Shown one piece after another: positions 63,777 through 64,000 of a DNA stretch of 64,000 nucleotides. The translations under genes were made by a program, and so were the position numbers. The stretch comes from Deferribacteres bacterium (lineage in GTDB: Bacteria; Chrysiogenota; Deferribacteres; Deferribacterales; Geovibrionaceae), in NCBI GenBank assembly GCA_023395255.1, contig JAEWZN010000007.1:124001-188000 (forward strand). The letters run 5' to 3'. The notes beneath the pieces were generated by a model, which was given only the letters and a program-made list of their open reading frames with translations, searched no databases and was not told the DNA's origin. Numbering within the stretch: position 1 is the stretch's first letter; the number at the start of each line of letters is the position of its first letter.

Positions 63777-63809
63777 CCCGAAAGCAGCTTATAACCGGCT
63801 GCTTTCGGG
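63777..63809 (+). terminator. Long hairpin after lpxC (probable terminator without T tract)
   Basis: CCCGAAAGCAGC (63777-63788) and GCTGCTTTCGGG (63798-63809) form a perfect 12-base stem with a 9-base loop, 10 bases after the lpxC stop. The T tract is missing, so Rho-independent termination is not certain. Confidence 0.6.
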
Positions 63810-63828
63810 GAGAGTCTCGCACTTTACC

Positions 63829-63923
63829 GCGCAAATCCGTACATCCTGTCGGATTTGCGCACACGCTCGCGGCTTGCGAAGCAAGCCTTCGCTGCACACG
63901 GTGCGCTCCCGTCCTTGGGAGCG
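63829..63923 (-). repeat. Structured intergenic element, copy D
   Basis: On the minus strand, 63923 to 63829: hairpin 1 CGCTCCC-AAGGAC-GGGAGCG, linker GCACCGTGTGCAGCGAAG, hairpin 2 GGCTTGC-TTC-GCAAGCC (63887-63871), box CGCGAGCGT, hairpin 3 GCGCAAATCCG-ACAGGATGTA-CGGATTTGCGC. All three stems differ from copies B and C yet pair perfectly. The hairpin 3 loop is identical to that of copy B. No gene lies downstream on this strand within the window except lpxC, which runs the other way. Confidence 0.85.
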
Positions 63924-63954
63924 TTTTTGCGTTTAAGAGTGTATACACGTTCGC

Positions 63955-64000
63955 GCCGCATGAAATGCGGCTTCACTACGCGCGGCGGGTTCCCTCATGG
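63955..64000 (-). repeat. Structured intergenic element, copy E (cut by window end)
   Basis: On the minus strand: 3' arm of hairpin 1 GGAACCC (63993-63987) after a loop CATGAG, linker CGCCGCGCGTAGTGAAG, hairpin 2 GCCGCAT-TTC-ATGCGGC (63971-63955), then CGCGAACGTGTA. It is in tandem with copy D, same orientation. The 5' arm of hairpin 1 lies outside the window. Confidence 0.7.

Overview
The window is a piece of a bacterial chromosome with close to even base composition. It is densely packed with housekeeping genes of a Gram-negative, diderm bacterium: lgt, bamD, lpxC, secA, outer-membrane barrel signatures and many lipoproteins. Gene content and order suggest a Deferribacterota-type organism (Geovibrio/Seleniivibrio-like). 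This is inferred from general familiarity, not from a search. No rRNA, tRNA, CRISPR array or transposase gene was found.

Layout. 1-1852: end of an Ada-type DNA-repair/regulator gene and an AI-2E family transporter. 1866-3960: a clearly AT-rich type II restriction-modification island (EcoO109I/PmeII-like endonuclease plus C5 methyltransferase with an N-terminal MerR-like DNA-binding domain and a palindrome over its own promoter and start). 4005-11787: tsf-rpsB, lgt, an outer-membrane TPR/barrel + FecR pair, fba and an iron-sulfur flavoprotein-like gene. 11894-14661: an unusual pair, a degenerate PEP-utilising-enzyme-like protein followed by an ADP-ribosylglycohydrolase. 14672-24978: minus-strand operons (DUF134 regulator, ybaB-recR-rng-rlmE, ribF-rimO-bamD-serS-rsmI-like). 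25148-30286: a ferredoxin/degenerate RACo-like protein, a repeat-rich lipoprotein, a receiver protein and a tandem-Sm Hfq-like protein. 30619-43969: dnaN-recF-gyrB-gyrA-folD-mnmE-mnmG-rsmG and a lipoprotein. 44317-50276: IclR regulator, hybrid histidine kinase, diguanylate cyclase, small orphan gene, azlCD. 50353-53861 (minus): secA and a PsiE-like membrane protein with a globin-like N-terminus. 54042-63767: hisB-hisH-hisA, pgpA-cinA, recA, pilT-recX, rplI-dnaB, lpxC.

Origin-proximal character. dnaN-recF-gyrB-gyrA and mnmE-mnmG-rsmG lie together, and there are four ParB-site (parS) matches, one perfect (TGTTTCACGTGAAACA at 40013). dnaA, parA and parB are not in the window.

Most unusual structure. 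A family of intergenic elements sits directly upstream of folD, recA, pilT and the ybaB-recR operon, and twice after lpxC. Each complete copy has a fixed order: hairpin 1, a conserved GC-rich linker, hairpin 2, a conserved CGCGAGCGT box, hairpin 3. The stems differ in sequence between copies but still pair. Several loops have the form A-N-GGA-N or contain AGGAT, the kind of loop bound by CsrA/RsmA proteins. A 78-bp duplication of the recA leader flanks one copy. These elements are the best candidate here for an undescribed system.
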